The notes: generated from the sequence alone by a model not told the origin. DNA of 64,000 bases from Hedera helix (GCA_947179155.2 OX359270.1:5964077-6028076), one strand, 5' to 3'; counted from the first letter of the stretch, positions 1-12,767 are shown. A program made the numbers and translations.

Positions 1-356
1 TTATTCTATTTTTATTATTTTTTTAATTTTTTATTCTTTATTTTAGACATCGAAAGAGAAAAATGGAATGGATTTCATAACCTTCTACCATATATATTCA
101 GGACACCATAAAGAAATGAGTCATTTGAAATTAAGAAATTATTTACTTTGTGCATGCATAACCGTATGAATTCAGTTTTTTCATTTCACTTTTTATTTAT
201 ATGTACTATATATAACTTTCAAGCCACTTGAGTGTGTTCATATTATACTTATCTCCATTCATATTTATTTTAATTTTAAATTATTTATTTTCTTTTTAAT
301 CAATATGTTTTGTCTTTGGTGTTATTATTTTTTTTTCCTATTTTTTTTTATGCTTA

Positions 357-776
357 TAGGGTGTTTGAGATTGCTTATAAGCAACCATACCTTCTTATAA
401 TCAATTTTAAGAAGCAAAAAGTATTTGGTAAATTGATTTTAAAACTACTTATAATCAGAAACTCTAATTTGGAGCTTCTAATTATTTGTCATATCTAATA
501 ATCAGATTTAATGAAGTATATTAATAATTTATCCCTATTTATTTTAGTAATTCCATCCATTATTTATCTTTACTTCTCAAAACATTCATTTTTAATAATT
601 TACAATTGAAATAAGTGATTAACAATTTTTTTTATACCAAATATTTTTCACTTCTTATTAATTTAAGCATTTTTTATTTACCAAATACAAACTACTTTTT
701 AAGACTGATTATAAGCAAAAATCAATAATTAGAATCATTTATCACATTTTTTTAAGTAATTCCAAACATACTCTTA
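357..776. repeat. Candidate MITE (hAT- or Mutator-like), decayed
   Basis: The left edge reads AGGGTGTTTGAGATTGCTTA and the reverse complement of the right edge reads AGAGTATGTTTGGAATTACT, an imperfect terminal inverted repeat about 420 bp apart. The interior is AT-rich with repeated CTTATAAGC/AAGCAATC-like words and no coding sequence. I found no clean target-site duplication, so class and exact limits are uncertain. It sits in what is probably intron 1 of the MYB gene, whose second visible exon starts at 1180. The rest of 1-1179 is featureless AT-rich DNA; I looked for MYB exon 1 here and did not find it. Confidence 0.3.
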
Positions 777-1179
777 AGTCTTAATATTCATTTGAGTCTT
801 ACTATATATGACGATAAATTTATGCCGATTATAAATATCAACGTACGTGGGATACATAAGATATGAGAGAATTAAAAATGGCTCCACTATAATTTATTTT
901 ATTTTATCGCTTAGAGTTTTATTTAAGTCACAATCTAACTTTATCATAAATTTATCACATATAATTTATTTCCCTATTCATTTTCATCAAACCCCTGTTA
1001 ATTTCGGATATATAAAAAGATGTTGCTGAGTTGAGCATGCTCATCTTATAATGTATGTTCCACCTCTTTTCTCTTGATATTACAATGACATTTATTATTT
1101 TGTCTAATCTCTATCCATCCATTTATATACAAATGAAGCCTAACTAACATAAATATTTAAAAAAATTAATAATCATCAG

Positions 1180-1608
1180 GCAAAAGTTGTAGGCTGAGAT
1201 GGTTCAATCAGTTAGACCCTAGAATCAACCGAACCCCATTTTCAGAAGAAGAAGAAGAACGCCTTCTTGCTTCACATCGAATTCATGGGAACCGATGGTC
1301 CATCATTGCCCAGCTCTTCCCTGGTCGAACCGATAACGCCGTGAAGAACCATTGGCACGTGATCATGGCTCGAAGATGCAGAGAAAGGTCGAGGTTGTAC
1401 GCAAAAGGAGCTGCAGCTCATAATTTGGTGATTAATGACCACAAATCATTGTACAAACAAGAGGAGAGTACTCGGAACTTGGCTTCCTTTGTTGAGAAAC
1501 ACAATCGGAGAATGGAATACCCTATTTTACAGCAAAATCAATCAGAGCTCCATTCTTACAAACTAATCCATCATATGAAGCATGATGAATTAGGTAAAGA
1601 ATTCTGCC

Positions 1609-1703
<95 letters not shown>

Positions 1704-2791
1704 CCTTGGAAATGAGAGTTCTACTATCCACCCTTAGAATTCAAGTATACTGTCTCATCCCTGTATTTATTTATTTACAAAGTTAGCTATATATACATAA
1801 TATGATATGTTAAATATATATATATATGACAGCAATACATGCATAAGATGAAACAGGGTTGGAACATGCATGAGATTTGAACTGCATATTGGATTCGGTT
1901 ATGGTGAAGTTAACTTTACCGTAAATTGGTCCAAGAACCAATAAAATGTTAACACATAAGTCGGGGTATATTCTCTCTGCCTGTATGTCAACACTTTATT
2001 GATTCCTTAACCAACTTACGGTGAAATTAACTTCACTCTAACCATCTGTTTTTTAGAGTATTTGAGACACTCAAATTCGAAAACTAAAAAAATTTGGTAT
2101 TTGAAAAAATTAAAGTTATGTTAATATTGCGTATTAGCTAGGTTTTCTTCTTTTGGTCGAAAGATAATTAGATTTCGTTATTAATTAATTAAATCGAACA
2201 ATAACCTTGACAGATGGGCAGACTTATCATTTAGATCCATGCGCAATTTGCGTCTATATACTTAATTAGCCGTTCACCTTCTCGATACTTAAATATTCTT
2301 TGACATTTGCCTTCATAATTATTGAGTCAAATTTTGCTACCACGATATTTTTTGTCTTATCTATTGTCACTTTCTTATATTATATGTATTGTTGTCATAT
2401 AATCTTATTTATTTATTTTCAACTATTTTGTAGCTGAATAAAATTACAGGAAAAGCAATACATGAGATGGACAATAAATGAGACGGGGGATGAGACAACA
2501 TATTTGAAATTATTTCGTAGTTAATTATACTGCTTATAATTATTTCTTGATTAATTACAATGCTTATAATTATTTTCTAACTAAAATGCAGATAAAAGAC
2601 CAACATGGGTGGAGTTTTATGATTTTCTCCAACTGAATACTGAATCTAATGGTAGTGAAGTAATAGACCAGTACCAAGGAATTAGAAGAGACGATGAGGA
2701 GGAGATGGAGCAAGATGCAATCGAACATCGGCAGAGGATTCCATTCATAGATTTCTTATCAGCTCATAACTCTAGTACTGATAACAATTAA
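1180..2791 (+). CDS. R2R3-MYB transcription factor, subgroup-21-like (3' two exons; partial)
   Basis: Nuclear DNA-binding regulator. Exons: 1180-1593 and 2592-2791, joined by a phase-1 GT-AG intron (1594-2591). The first visible exon starts after an AG at 1178-1179, also phase 1, which is the usual position of the first intron of plant R2R3-MYB genes. It encodes the end of repeat R2 (KSCRLRWFNQLDPRIN) and a complete R3 (SEEEEERLLASHRIHGNRW, then AQLFPGRTDNAVKNHWHVI). R3 has the usual hydrophobic residue in place of its first tryptophan. FNQLDPRIN and HWHVIMARR are typical of the MYB52/56/105/117 group. The last exon is acidic and ends in PFIDFLSAHNSSTDNN, resembling the PFIDFLG tail of MYB105/117 proteins. 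About 203 residues are visible; the N-terminus and most of R2 lie off the left edge. No stop interrupts the joined frame, so the gene may be intact. The subgroup call is from memory of the family. Confidence 0.85.
1611..1700. repeat. TA dinucleotide microsatellite in the MYB intron
   Basis: About 90 bp of nearly pure (TA)n with one phase break near 1655. It is self-complementary and can extrude a cruciform. It lies 17 bp inside the intron that starts at 1594. Apparent open frames of alternating Tyr-Ile through it are artefacts. Confidence 0.95.
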
Positions 2792-3116
2792 TTACGGATA
2801 TATAAATCATTAAATAACATATAGCTAGATTAATTAGGGATAAATAAATCATTAAATAACATATAGCTAGATTGAACTGCTGCTTCGTTAACTAGCTAGG
2901 TATAGTACGATAGGAGCAATGACAAAGGTGTTGTTACGCACTGCACCGGCCGATTGAAGAAAAGCATGCATGCATGTTGTTACTGCAAATGCTGTACGTA
3001 GAAATTAATGTGCTCAAGAAAGGAGACAAATTAGCTTAAGAAAGTACATACTTTTTAAATAGTGTCTGATATTTATAATTATATTTATATAAATTAAATG
3101 AATTAATATCAATTTT
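2792..3116. other. MYB 3' flank; no gene seen
   Basis: Holds a short direct repeat just after the MYB stop: a roughly 40-bp block containing AAATCATTAAATAACATATA occurs twice between about 2800 and 2875. Also GCATGCATGCATG near 2965. No coding sequence seen. A canonical AATAAA signal is not obvious. Confidence 0.5.
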
Positions 3117-3324
3117 CACTACAACAAAAAAGGTTATACTAAACTAAGGTTATGTTTACTTGCATTGACCCATTTTATTCTACTGTGCCCACTAAAGTCT
3201 CATTGCAGAACTATGAAAGTTTTTGAATATATGATAATAAGCATTCATACCATGAATCTTTCTCTTCTAACCATTTCAAATATATTTAGGTATTTTCATT
3301 GTACACACACTACAAGAAAAATGC

Positions 3325-3800
3325 TTAATTCTAACGAAATTTTTCGTCTGCAATAAGCTTATTCCATCGGAATTAGATTATTCCGACGAAAAATTCCGTC
3401 GGCAATTCAATCAACTACGTTGGGAATAATTTCTTCGATAATTCTGTCGAGCTTAACTATTTCTGACGTATTTATAAATCAACGAAAAATACGTCGAAAA
3501 TAGGCTATATACTCTCGACGGAATATAATCCGTCAGACTTATTGCGCCAAAAATAACGCGCACACGTGGCTTTCTTGGACTCGTCCAAAGTTTTTAATTG
3601 TTGATGGAATTTTCATCGGGATTAGAAAAAACATCCGTCAGTATTGAATATTTTATAATAAACTAAAATTCAATATTTCTGATGGAATTTTTGTCAGGAT
3701 AAAATAAAGTCTGTCGGGATTATATATTTTGTAATAAATTAAAAATTAATTATTCCAATGGAAATTCCGCAAGGATTAAACAATTTCATGGGAAATAAAT
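3325..3800. repeat. Left subterminal repeats of the 3308-26214 CACTA element
   Basis: Degenerate copies of a word like ATTCCGACGAAAAATTCCGT recur in both orientations, roughly every 40-60 bp. CACTA transposases are known to bind such subterminal repeats. The same words recur at 25922-26190. Confidence 0.7.
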
Positions 3801-4146
3801 AAAAAATTGTTTGTTTTTTCAATTTTTAGCTTTTTAAACCACATTTTTGTACTTATAACCTCCTTTATCCCAACAACACATTCAATAATCTATATATTAT
3901 AGCACGTACAACGTAACTACTTTAATTCTAACATTTATACACGTTTTAACGTGTATATATAACTAGTATACCAACTGTACTTTATATTTCCAAACAATAA
4001 CATATATAAACTAATTCCGAATAAGTTTTAAACTACAAAGAGTCAAAGTAGCTTCAATGATTTAAAAACTAAACTAATATACATTGATTTACATAGAACC
4101 AAGCTAAACTACAATGATTTACATAAAATTAGACAACTACAATGTT

Positions 4147-6237
4147 TTACAAAACATCTAAGTAAATGCTATATAAAAAAAAATAACCTAAACTAGTAGT
4201 ATCTCCACTATGCAGAGAATCATTGGGGCGGGTGGGGGGGGGGGGGGGGGGGGGGGGGCTCGACGTTGCTGCTCTGGTATCTGAAAATCATCACTAGATT
4301 GTTTGGCATCACCAGTTTGCTCAGCATCACCAACCTACACAGCAATGCCACCTTATTAATACAATTAATAATAGAACTTATTAGTTCGTATATGAGAATT
4401 AAAGAGACAGTGAAATACAAGTTAAATAACATGCAGAATATACAACTAAAAATGAATAGAATACCTGAGCAGTCGGGGTTGACTCAGCATTGGCCCAAAA
4501 GCCTCCGAAAGTAGGGGTAACCACCATCTGGAGCATCACGTCGTATATCGCGGTGAATTACTCTGGAGGGATACTCGTACCCTTGACGGTGGCCCCTACT
4601 ACAATGTCCTAAGCAAGCTGCTGAAGGCGACCACGACTAGGTAAGTCCTGACGACGAAATATCGGATCCGTACTAAATGTCTCCAACACCGCTGCCATAA
4701 CCTTATAGAATAGCTCGTCGTCCAAGCTAGCGCCCGTATGCGATGGTCTAACAGGGGCTCTCGGACGTTGGCTAGAGCCTGCGAAAATAAATATAACATT
4801 AATAATAATTTATATTATTTTATAAATTATGAAATAACAAGAAACATACTAAAAAGAATACCTCCGGGTTGTGTATAGACAAATACCCTCGGCAGGCCCA
4901 ACACTCGGTACCTGCCGGTAGTACTACTGGGGGGATCTTGATACACGGCCTAAGAAGTCATCTCCTCATCCCAAAATAAGCTAAGCTCGGGCAAAGGGAT
5001 GGTGGATCATAATCTCCCCTAGAAGCCCATAACTCAGCTACACATTGGGTCTGAAGCTTCTGAAATCAGTCCTACAATTTATTATGTATATGTGCATTAA
5101 TTAAATCTATTTATTAAGCACGTAATGTTAATAATTATTAAAAATTATAACAACTGTTACCCGTATAACTAATCATGCGGGAGACATAGTAGAGTCCTTT
5201 GGCGTGTGGGCTCTATCCCAGAACTCGACCATAGTGGAAGGTCGGCCCAAGCTCTGTCTCAAAGCCTAATAAATACATATAGAAATAACATTTATTAAAT
5301 ATTATTATGTTAATATTATAATAAACAACTAAATTTTAAGTTCATACCGATTTCACTTCCTCAAATGACTGTGAGCCAAATATACTATTTAGAGCTGGTT
5401 ACGATTTTTTTTCCATTTGTTCCAATTTCTTTTTGAAGTCATTAGCATCCGAGTGAGTAAGCCTCCCCTGCTGCATCGGAGACAATAGCGGGCGAATGGT
5501 TTCGAATAGCAGTCCCGGGCTGGTCTACAACTGCTGCGGCGGCCCTACGGCTCATCTCGTGCAACCAGCTGGAGTAGCTCTTCGCAACATGTGCAATAAT
5601 AACATTGTTGTCGGTTGGCTGAGAGATTTCATCCTTATATCTAAAATAAACCTATAAAAAATTGATAACTTATCAGAAAAAATGAATTGAATGTGTAACT
5701 AGTATTTACGTTTACAGTTTAATTTATGTAAACTAACTTACATGAAAATAGCGCAGCACAATATCTATGAAGGAGGCATCATGTTATGCGTACTGGGTAA
5801 ATCGCATGTAGTGAACATGGAAGTGTGTCAGGCAGATGACGTGTAACATGGCCTTAGCCACAGGATCCATAATTCTACAATATAAATCAAACAATAGTGT
5901 GCTATTTTTATTGTTTCATCAAATAAATTAATTGAGTTTAACATAACCCTATTTGACACTTAATGCTAGGATTGGACATCTACGTGGACTATCTACGGAA
6001 CAGCCAGCGGAAGGCCAAATAAACTGAGGTTAGTCCCTCGGGGACGTTGGCGAGTAGTATCTGTAAATATAATTGAAATATTGTGTAACTAGACCGAGTA
6101 TATAACTGTTAAATATGAAACAAAAAAATTAATTTAAGTAAAGATAACTTACTTGGTGATGATGACCCGCCTTGACTAGCGTCAACGGATTTTGCACTGC
6201 TACCACCACGATGACCGCCACCACTATGTCTAGCCAT
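4147..6237 (-). pseudogene. Plant En/Spm (Ptta-type) transposon protein, decayed
   Basis: Reads on the minus strand from ATG 6237-6235 (MARHSGGGHRGGSSAK) through a donor GTAAGT just after 6153, then further exon-like blocks. One near 5945-6060 reads NVPEGLTSVYLAFRWLFRR. One near 4480-4780 holds GASLDDELFYKVMAAVLETF and FTAIYDVMLQMVVTPTFGGF. A last exon from about 4338 holds GDAEQTGDAKQSSDDFQIPE, a proline run, and a stop at 4149-4147. The layout resembles Pfam PF03004 (Transposase_24) proteins that accompany the main CACTA transposase. In-frame stops are present (near 4610 and 6000), so it is not functional as read. A related but different copy lies on the plus strand at 23640-25083. Family assignment is by resemblance; exon limits are approximate. 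Confidence 0.55.
4234..4258. repeat. Poly(G) tract of about 25 bases
   Basis: An uninterrupted G run preceded by GGGGCGGGT. On the minus strand it falls in the last exon of the decayed transposon gene and encodes consecutive prolines. It can form G-quadruplex or triplex DNA. Exact length is prone to sequencing error. Confidence 0.85.
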
Positions 6238-6317
6238 AAATATATTACTGAAATAACCTAAAAACATAATCAATATACAGTTAATTTATTTAATTAAATA
6301 ATCGCTATTAATAGTAA

Positions 6318-6492
6318 ATTATTTACAAAACAACATTAAGTTTAGACTAAGTACGTCATCAAACCCATCAGAATCATTCCCATTGTCATCCTTGGATTTT
6401 GTTTCTTCCTCTTCATTATCAGTTCCTTCGTTGAACTTATCTTGTACGACGACATAGTCATTGACAACCACGTCTTCCTCGACTTCCACTTA
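6318..6492 (-). pseudogene. Acidic C-terminal coding fragment, possibly of the CACTA transposase
   Basis: Upstream of the minus-strand gene above, a minus-strand frame of about 55 codons is rich in Asp and Glu (VEEDVVVNDYVVVQDKFNEG, then DNEEEETKSKDDNGNDSDG) and ends at a TAA. Its position, just before the second gene, fits the acidic tail of the main CACTA transposase ORF. The rest of that ORF is missing; AT-rich DNA and a gypsy LTR remnant follow at 6493 and 6828. The function is a guess from context. Confidence 0.3.
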
Positions 6493-6827
6493 ATCGTAAA
6501 TGCGACTTAGTTTATTATATTATAATATATTATTTTTTTTTTTATAGATAATTTGTATTATACTATATTATATTATTTATTTTATTTTATTTTTAAATTT
6601 AAACAATTTAATTTTTTATTTAGTATCTTATGTTATATAATATTATATTATTTAATTGACCATAATTTAATTTAAGATAATTTATTTATTTTTAATATAT
6701 TTTATTTTAGTTATATGTTATTATATTTAATTATATTACTTAATTTTGCTTAATTTAATTAATTTATTTTATCTTAATTAATTTTATTTTGCATTATGTT
6801 ATATTATATTATATTATTGTTGCTTAA
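6493..6827. other. AT-rich spacer, no gene
   Basis: Nearly pure A/T made of TTATATTATATTA and TTTAATTTAA words. No coding sequence or terminal repeats seen. Its right edge is the TGTTG that opens the decayed LTR. Confidence 0.5.
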
Positions 6828-8049
6828 TTTACTACTTAGAAAATATACTCAAGTATACGCGATTGGCTAGTAATAAAATTGCAAGCAAAATATCGTTCCC
6901 ACCGAGAATTATTAATAATTATTACCAATTATTAATTTTATATCAAATTAATTTTATTTAAACAAACAAAATAAAATATAAAATAAAAAGTAATTAAGTT
7001 TAACAACTAAATTAATTTAAACAACTAGCAAAGATTAAATCAGATTTTAATTACTTAATATTACAATTTCCCACAATGCTTCATTTAAATCTCTTCATCC
7101 ATTTTTAATTAATTAATTGTATTAAATTATTTACCGAGAATTCCTTATAGTATTTATATGCATAGTCCAATGTCATATAAACAATTCATTCTAAATCTGA
7201 CCTTAAGGCAACAAAATTAGAGAGGAACACTTTAATTGATTAAATCACTATATTCCTATGTGAAATATGTTAATTAGAATATTAAGCTCAGATTCTCTTT
7301 AAGGCAGCAAAAGATATATAGGTATATTCATATATTATATACTAATCATATAAACCATATTTCATATTTTATAAACAGATGCTATCATATTCAAATCTAA
7401 ATTTATACTCCATATCCCAATTTTGTATAAATTGCTCCCAAATAATTACTGCAGTTAATTAATTACATGAGTGCACGAAATATGATAAACAATTCATTTA
7501 GAATCGTGACTAATTTTTTTTTTTAATTAAACTATGCATTGGGTTTAATTGCAATCTCAAATAAAAATTAGATCATAACTAAAAAAAAATTATCCACAAA
7601 TAATTCAACATCTCAAAATTATAAAAATAAAAGTAAAAATAAAGAAATCAAATATGTGTTTTGATATCCGTTTGTCACTCGGATTACAATCTTCAATTCC
7701 CAAGCTTCGCTTTCAATTCTTGAATCTTTCGCGTTGAATATTTTTTTCTAATTCTACCCCTAACTATGTTAAATCTATTATAATCTATGTTAATATATGT
7801 TAATCTGTGAAAACAAGAGTCTCATAGAGTATTTATAGGAGTACCATAATAATCCTAAGCAAAAGTGGAGTTAAAATTCAATTTAGAATCAAAATAATAC
7901 TTTAAATCCGAAATAATCTCGTTTTTTTGGCATTTTCACGTAGCCCAAACAAGGCCCTGACGGCCTATTTGCCAGCTATGTCCCTTATCGTGCACAGGGA
8001 GCGTACATGTCCCTGATATGCCACGAAACGACGTCGTATAATGCCTCAT
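6828..8049 (-). mobile_element. Athila-like LTR remnant, left part (split by the 8050-15389 CACTA)
   Basis: Starts with TGTTG at 6828. It aligns clearly with the LTRs at 26235 and 37757, sharing CAAGTATA..GATTG-CTAGTAATA and a TATCGTTCCCAC block, and later the CATATTCAAATCTAAA block (about 7390). It is interrupted at 8049 by a CACTA insertion and resumes at 15393. It is minus-strand oriented like its relatives. It is more diverged than the other copies, hence probably older. Confidence 0.65.
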
Positions 8050-8067
8050 CACTACTAGAAAATCGAT

Positions 8068-8320
8068 CTGTAGCGACGAGATATAGCGACGGTCGAGGCG
8101 GAACCATCGCTATAGAAGGAAAAAAGCCCCTATAGCGACGGTCGACTCCTGACCGTCGCTATATATGAGAAAAGTGGACCTATAGCGACGGTCCACTCCT
8201 GACCGTCGCTATATTTGAGAAAAAGTTGACCTATAGCGACGGTCAACTCCTGACCGTCGCTATATATGAGGAAAAAATGGACCTATAGCGACAGTCGACT
8301 CCTGACCGTCGCTATAGGCC
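8068..8320. repeat. Left subterminal palindromes of the 8050-15389 CACTA
   Basis: Four close copies, roughly 50 bp apart, of a 33-bp near-perfect inverted repeat (CTATAGCGACGGTC, a short centre, GACCGTCGCTATA), after a diverged first copy near 8085. Each can fold as a hairpin. They are the expected transposase-binding units of this family. Confidence 0.85.
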
Positions 8321-8430
8321 CTATTTTTTCAGTTTGGCGCCATTTAATGTTTCTTTATCCCTCCATTTTTTTTATCTTTATTATCTTAATTTCTCATCTT
8401 CCCCAAATATCAGACTCTTTCTCTCATCCA

Positions 8431-8563
8431 TTGATGGAAGCACCCGTGGAGGTGGAGGTCGCGGTGGTGGTGGGAGTGGCGGCGACGGTGGTGGGGTGGT
8501 AGCCGTGGAGCTGGCCGTGGCGGAGAGGCATGCGAATAGACATTTTGAGGATGAACAACTATA
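8431..8563 (+). other. GC-rich, glycine-codon block in the CACTA 5' region (unrecognised)
   Basis: A GGTGGTGGTGGGAGTGGCGG stretch gives overlapping open frames in several phases; one reads RGGGGRGGGGSGGDGGG. It could be a first exon or an RGG-type piece taken from a host gene, or only low-complexity DNA. There is no domain evidence. I do not call a protein. Confidence 0.25.
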
Positions 8564-8870
8564 GAGGGGCATCGATTTGGCCAAACAAATGTCCATTGCC
8601 TCATCAATTTCACCTTTTCATGCGATATTCTCTCTCTCTCTCTCTCTATATGTATTATAATAATCTTGTTTAATTTATCCAATTTCTTGTTTGTAGGCAT
8701 GTTACTTGATGATGTTAGTTGATATTCTTAATTGTCTGCTGTTGGACAATGGCATTTGTCTGGAAATGTGCATTTTACAAAGTTTTGCGCGCAGATTATG
8801 TGAAGTTTTGGTGAACTAATTACAGAAACCTATAATTTGAAGCTCCCCTGAAATTTCAATTTTATTTCAG

Positions 8871-8926
8871 GTTATCCAGGTCAATGTAAAGCTAAAGTAC
8901 CCCAGTTGTCCAAGTTTGGTCGTCCG
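8871..8926 (+). pseudogene. Exon-like fragment of unknown origin in the CACTA
   Basis: Bounded by TTTCAG before 8871 and GTAAGT from 8927. One frame is open: YPGQCKAKVPQLSKFGRP. I do not recognise the family. The splice-like borders suggest an exon taken from a spliced host gene. Confidence 0.3.
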
Positions 8927-11401
8927 GTAAGTGATTTATGGATTTCTCCCTGTTCTTTATGCATTGATATGCAATTTTATTAAGTTGAAATTATTGATAA
9001 ACTAATGGTGGATATTTAACTATCTACTAAAATTCTTGACTTCCAGATTTCTTGGCCCTGCATGACTAATACTGTTACTATATAACTGAAAAGCCTTGCT
9101 GTTTATATGGCTTAATGGAACTGCATTTTGCATCTGTGCAAATTGTAGATGTTTTTGTTGATTCCAGAAAACTTCCTTTGGACTTGAAAGGGATGCTAGT
9201 AAAGAAACTTATACTCATATTACAAAAGAGTTCACCCTAGTATTGTGCTGGCATTGTTACTGCTATCAAAATCAATGTTTATTAACCTATCAAAATAAAA
9301 AATAAAATCAGAATTGATGTTTAGATGAGGTTTTTAAATTACTTATTGGTGTTAGTCATTAATGGTCGGCTTAATTAGTACCCTTTCGGTACGTGTTGCG
9401 AACACTTTCATTTTTAGCTTCTCATCTTTTCTATAGAAGGAAAACTTGAACGGATAGAACAGATGGTCCAACTGCATAACTCGTTTGTAATATCTCTGGG
9501 GCAAGCTTATATTCCAAAAAATATATTTGGTAAAGAGATTTCAAGTTGTTTACTTGGTGTTGCTGGTTGCTAATTAAATGGAGTCTAAATGTGAAATTGT
9601 TTAAACAATTGTTCTTATAGATTATTACAGTGGCTAAATGTGATGTTTGCAAATAGTCAAGAGACATACTGATCCCGAGTAATACTTCGTCAACTTGATG
9701 TGTATTAATTATTGGTTTACTTAATTCTATTACCTAACTGTTGCAATGTATGTCCTGTTCTTACCCAAGTCATTTTGGTGATTTTTTCCCTTTCCTTGTA
9801 ATAGATTCTGAGATAATTGAAGGGCCATCTCGAATATCAATAAATTGTCCCATAAGGTATGCCATCGTGTTATTACTTACCGTCCATGCTCAACCATCTT
9901 AATCTTACATGAGTTCTAGCTTATTGCACCTTATTTTTGTGCAATCAACTTTTCAAGCTCTCATGCTTTTGGGTTCATTCCAGATTAGAAAGTTGTGTCT
10001 GTTTGTTATTTTAGTTGCATTAATTCATTTGATTTTCAATTTTTCTATATGAAATTGGTAGCATGACGAACATTAAATAATTGTCTAATTTGATCTCAAA
10101 TTGTGTCATGATCTCTAGGGGAATTCAACAGACTAGACAAGTTACGCGTGGATATAAATTATCTTGCCCAGGGAATTTGACGAAACATGTCTTTCAGAAC
10201 ATCAACAATGGTTGCCTTATCTTTCAATGGCAGGGCTCTTAAAGGGGGGGTCTGACTTAGAGGTCACTCCTGCTCAATCTTGGCTTACTTAACAAATGAT
10301 TTTAAAACTTTGAGATCAAGCCTGTTCATTTACGTAATGAATGGAGCCTCCTAAGAAGCTAGCAAGTTTATCATTTGGTACAATAACATTTAAAGAAATT
10401 AAAAAGGACATGAATACTGTAAAATTTATTTGTTTGGCCTAAAGTTTTGATAAATATATAATTCACGACATATAACTTATAAGGAAATTACGTTAATTGT
10501 TATATAAATGTAAATTCTATTTTAATAATTATAGTTTAACTTTTATATACGCTTTTTCTATTTTGATAATATAACTGCTGTATGCTTATGTTGACAAGCT
10601 AGCGCTAGAGTAAAGGATCCAAGCTTATCTTTTTTCAAGCTTGGGTCATCTAGTAAACGAGCTTAAAAGTTGAACTGCTTGATTTGCTTACATAATAATG
10701 AAGGATCCCTAGCTAAGCTTTTACTGAGTTGAACACTGCTCAGTTCATGAACCACTTTGTTCTTTGTAGCCCTTACTTATTGCAATTCTGTCATATTTAA
10801 ATGAAAACAAATATTCTTCAGATGTTACATTGGTATGCTTTCAATAAGTCATGGGATAAGCATTAATGAAGATTGTAAATATAATAGTCACTTCAGTTCA
10901 CAACATGCATCTATTAAACTCTAGTTCAATTTAAGTACCATAAGTTTTCTTATATGCCAAATGACCATCCTCGGAATCCTATCATATGCCTTCTCTAGAT
11001 TGTTGAACATAATATGGAGATCCTTCCTCATACCTCCTTTTCATCAACTATCTGATCAGAAAAATAGCCACCATTCACTTATATTTATGTGTGTGTGTAT
11101 ATATATAACATATTATGCCTACTTGTCACTATCATGGAACAAATTTCTTCTTTTATTCTGGTTTTTATATCGAGTTTGGGTTGGGATGATAGTGGGATGA
11201 GTAATTATTTTTCTCAAGTTATAGGCTAATAACCAAATTTGTTGGAAGCTTCCTGCTTTATCATAGTGATTTAGTGTGATCATCTTTAACTGGCATTGAT
11301 GTAGATCAAATGCTTACACAGTATCAAGTTCAAGATTTTCAACTATTTAAAATAATGAAAAAACTAACATGAATAAATAATGTAACCTCTGTTTTTTCAC
11401 A

Positions 11402-11461
11402 GTTCGATGTGTTGAAAGGGACACTCCGTCACTTCAGCCTAATCCCATCGGGCGGTGATGG
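11402..11461 (+). pseudogene. Exon-like fragment of unknown origin in the CACTA
   Basis: Preceded by TTTTTTCACAG and followed by a GT at about 11461. The open frame reads FDVLKGTLRHFSLIPSGGD. Unrecognised. A second exon-like stretch near 11800-11858 reads VQHQIVKHGNRNFMLGKDK before GGTATAC. Both may come from one donor gene. Confidence 0.3.
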
Positions 11462-12767
11462 TACGTTGGTGCATTCTTTGGCTCACGTTGCATCCTTGTT
11501 AAAGCTGTGTATAGGATTTTGCCTGATAATTAGTGTTTCTTTGGGATGTAACCATCATTTTGCCTGATAATTAGTGTTTTAATAGATAAAGTCTCTGCAT
11601 GCCAATCTCAGAACAAAATACAGAATGGTGGATACTTGTTGTTTTAGTGTACTTGGAAGTATCAGAACAAACTATACATGTACACTTATTTACTATATGG
11701 GATCAATAATGCCTTCTTTCTATGATTTAGCATTAATGGTCTAGCTAGATGTCAGATTTTCTTGAAATCTATATTTTTCTCATGTCACTCTCATCATATC
11801 AGTGCAGCACCAAATTGTGAAGCATGGGAATCGGAATTTCATGCTAGGAAAAGATAAGGTATACGTAACATTACTAATATATATTGTACGTATTTTGTTT
11901 TTCACTACACCTTGCCGGCATTCAAGATTAGATTTTTCTATGCTGTGAATTATGAGGTTCTTTGAATTATGAGGTTCTTTCTCAATTCCATTTTGCTCCA
12001 AGCTCTCTTTGTCACGTAAACATTTCTTTAAGTGAATTTCATTCTCTACCTGTTACTGTTTAAATTGTTGGTACCTTTTATCTCTCACAGTTTCTTTCAA
12101 ATTTATTTCTCTTAGTATAGTGTCTGAGGTTTAACAGAAAAAAGAGCTGTGGTGTAGGTTTGCGTCATAGGTTGCAGCTATCCAAGGTGAACGCCTAATT
12201 ATCTCCTTTACAGAAATTAATCCCTATCAAAGCTACGCAGCAACGAAGAGCTATTTTTTTACGTTTCTAAGCATTTCATAAAAATATTAGGTTAACTTAG
12301 AGCATGCAGCATTGCTTGTGAAGCATGTGCCATCTCAGTTAGTTTGGTTATTTTCTTATGGCTTGTGTGGCTGTGTCCATGTGCTATGTTTTCATGAAGT
12401 ATTAAGACAAATCTCTCCCTCTGTGAATCGGCATATTGTCATGCGTAGAGGACTTTATTTTGTTTTCATTTGTTCATTTTTGATAACGGAACAGAATTGC
12501 AATCTACAAGGAGTAGCAGAACTTTCATTGTTTGGCTAATATGTGTCTTCACATTTTTTGTAGTGGTGCTTACTGCTGTGCTTAGTAATGTTTGTTTGTT
12601 TGTATTTCCTTTTTGTATTTCTTTTCCTTTATCCATCCTTGTCTGTGGGATTAGCGAGTGTCATAATAAATGTAGTAATTTTTTTTTTATTTCAAGCTAC
12701 AAGTGTCTTCAATGCCTCATGTATGTTTTCTTCAATGCCTAATGAGCTTATTTGGTGTTCAATGCAG

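Noticed and set aside
1341..1731. Open frames running through the TA repeat on both strands (poly Tyr-Ile)
   Set aside because: They are produced by the microsatellite; the MYB exon ends at 1593 with a good donor before it.
4220..4432. Small minus-strand protein ending in poly-proline
   Set aside because: It is a shadow of the poly(G) tract and lies in the decayed transposon exon in another phase.
8266..8700. Four overlapping open frames around a GC-rich block
   Set aside because: All phases stay open because of GGN repeats; no domain or conserved start supports any one.
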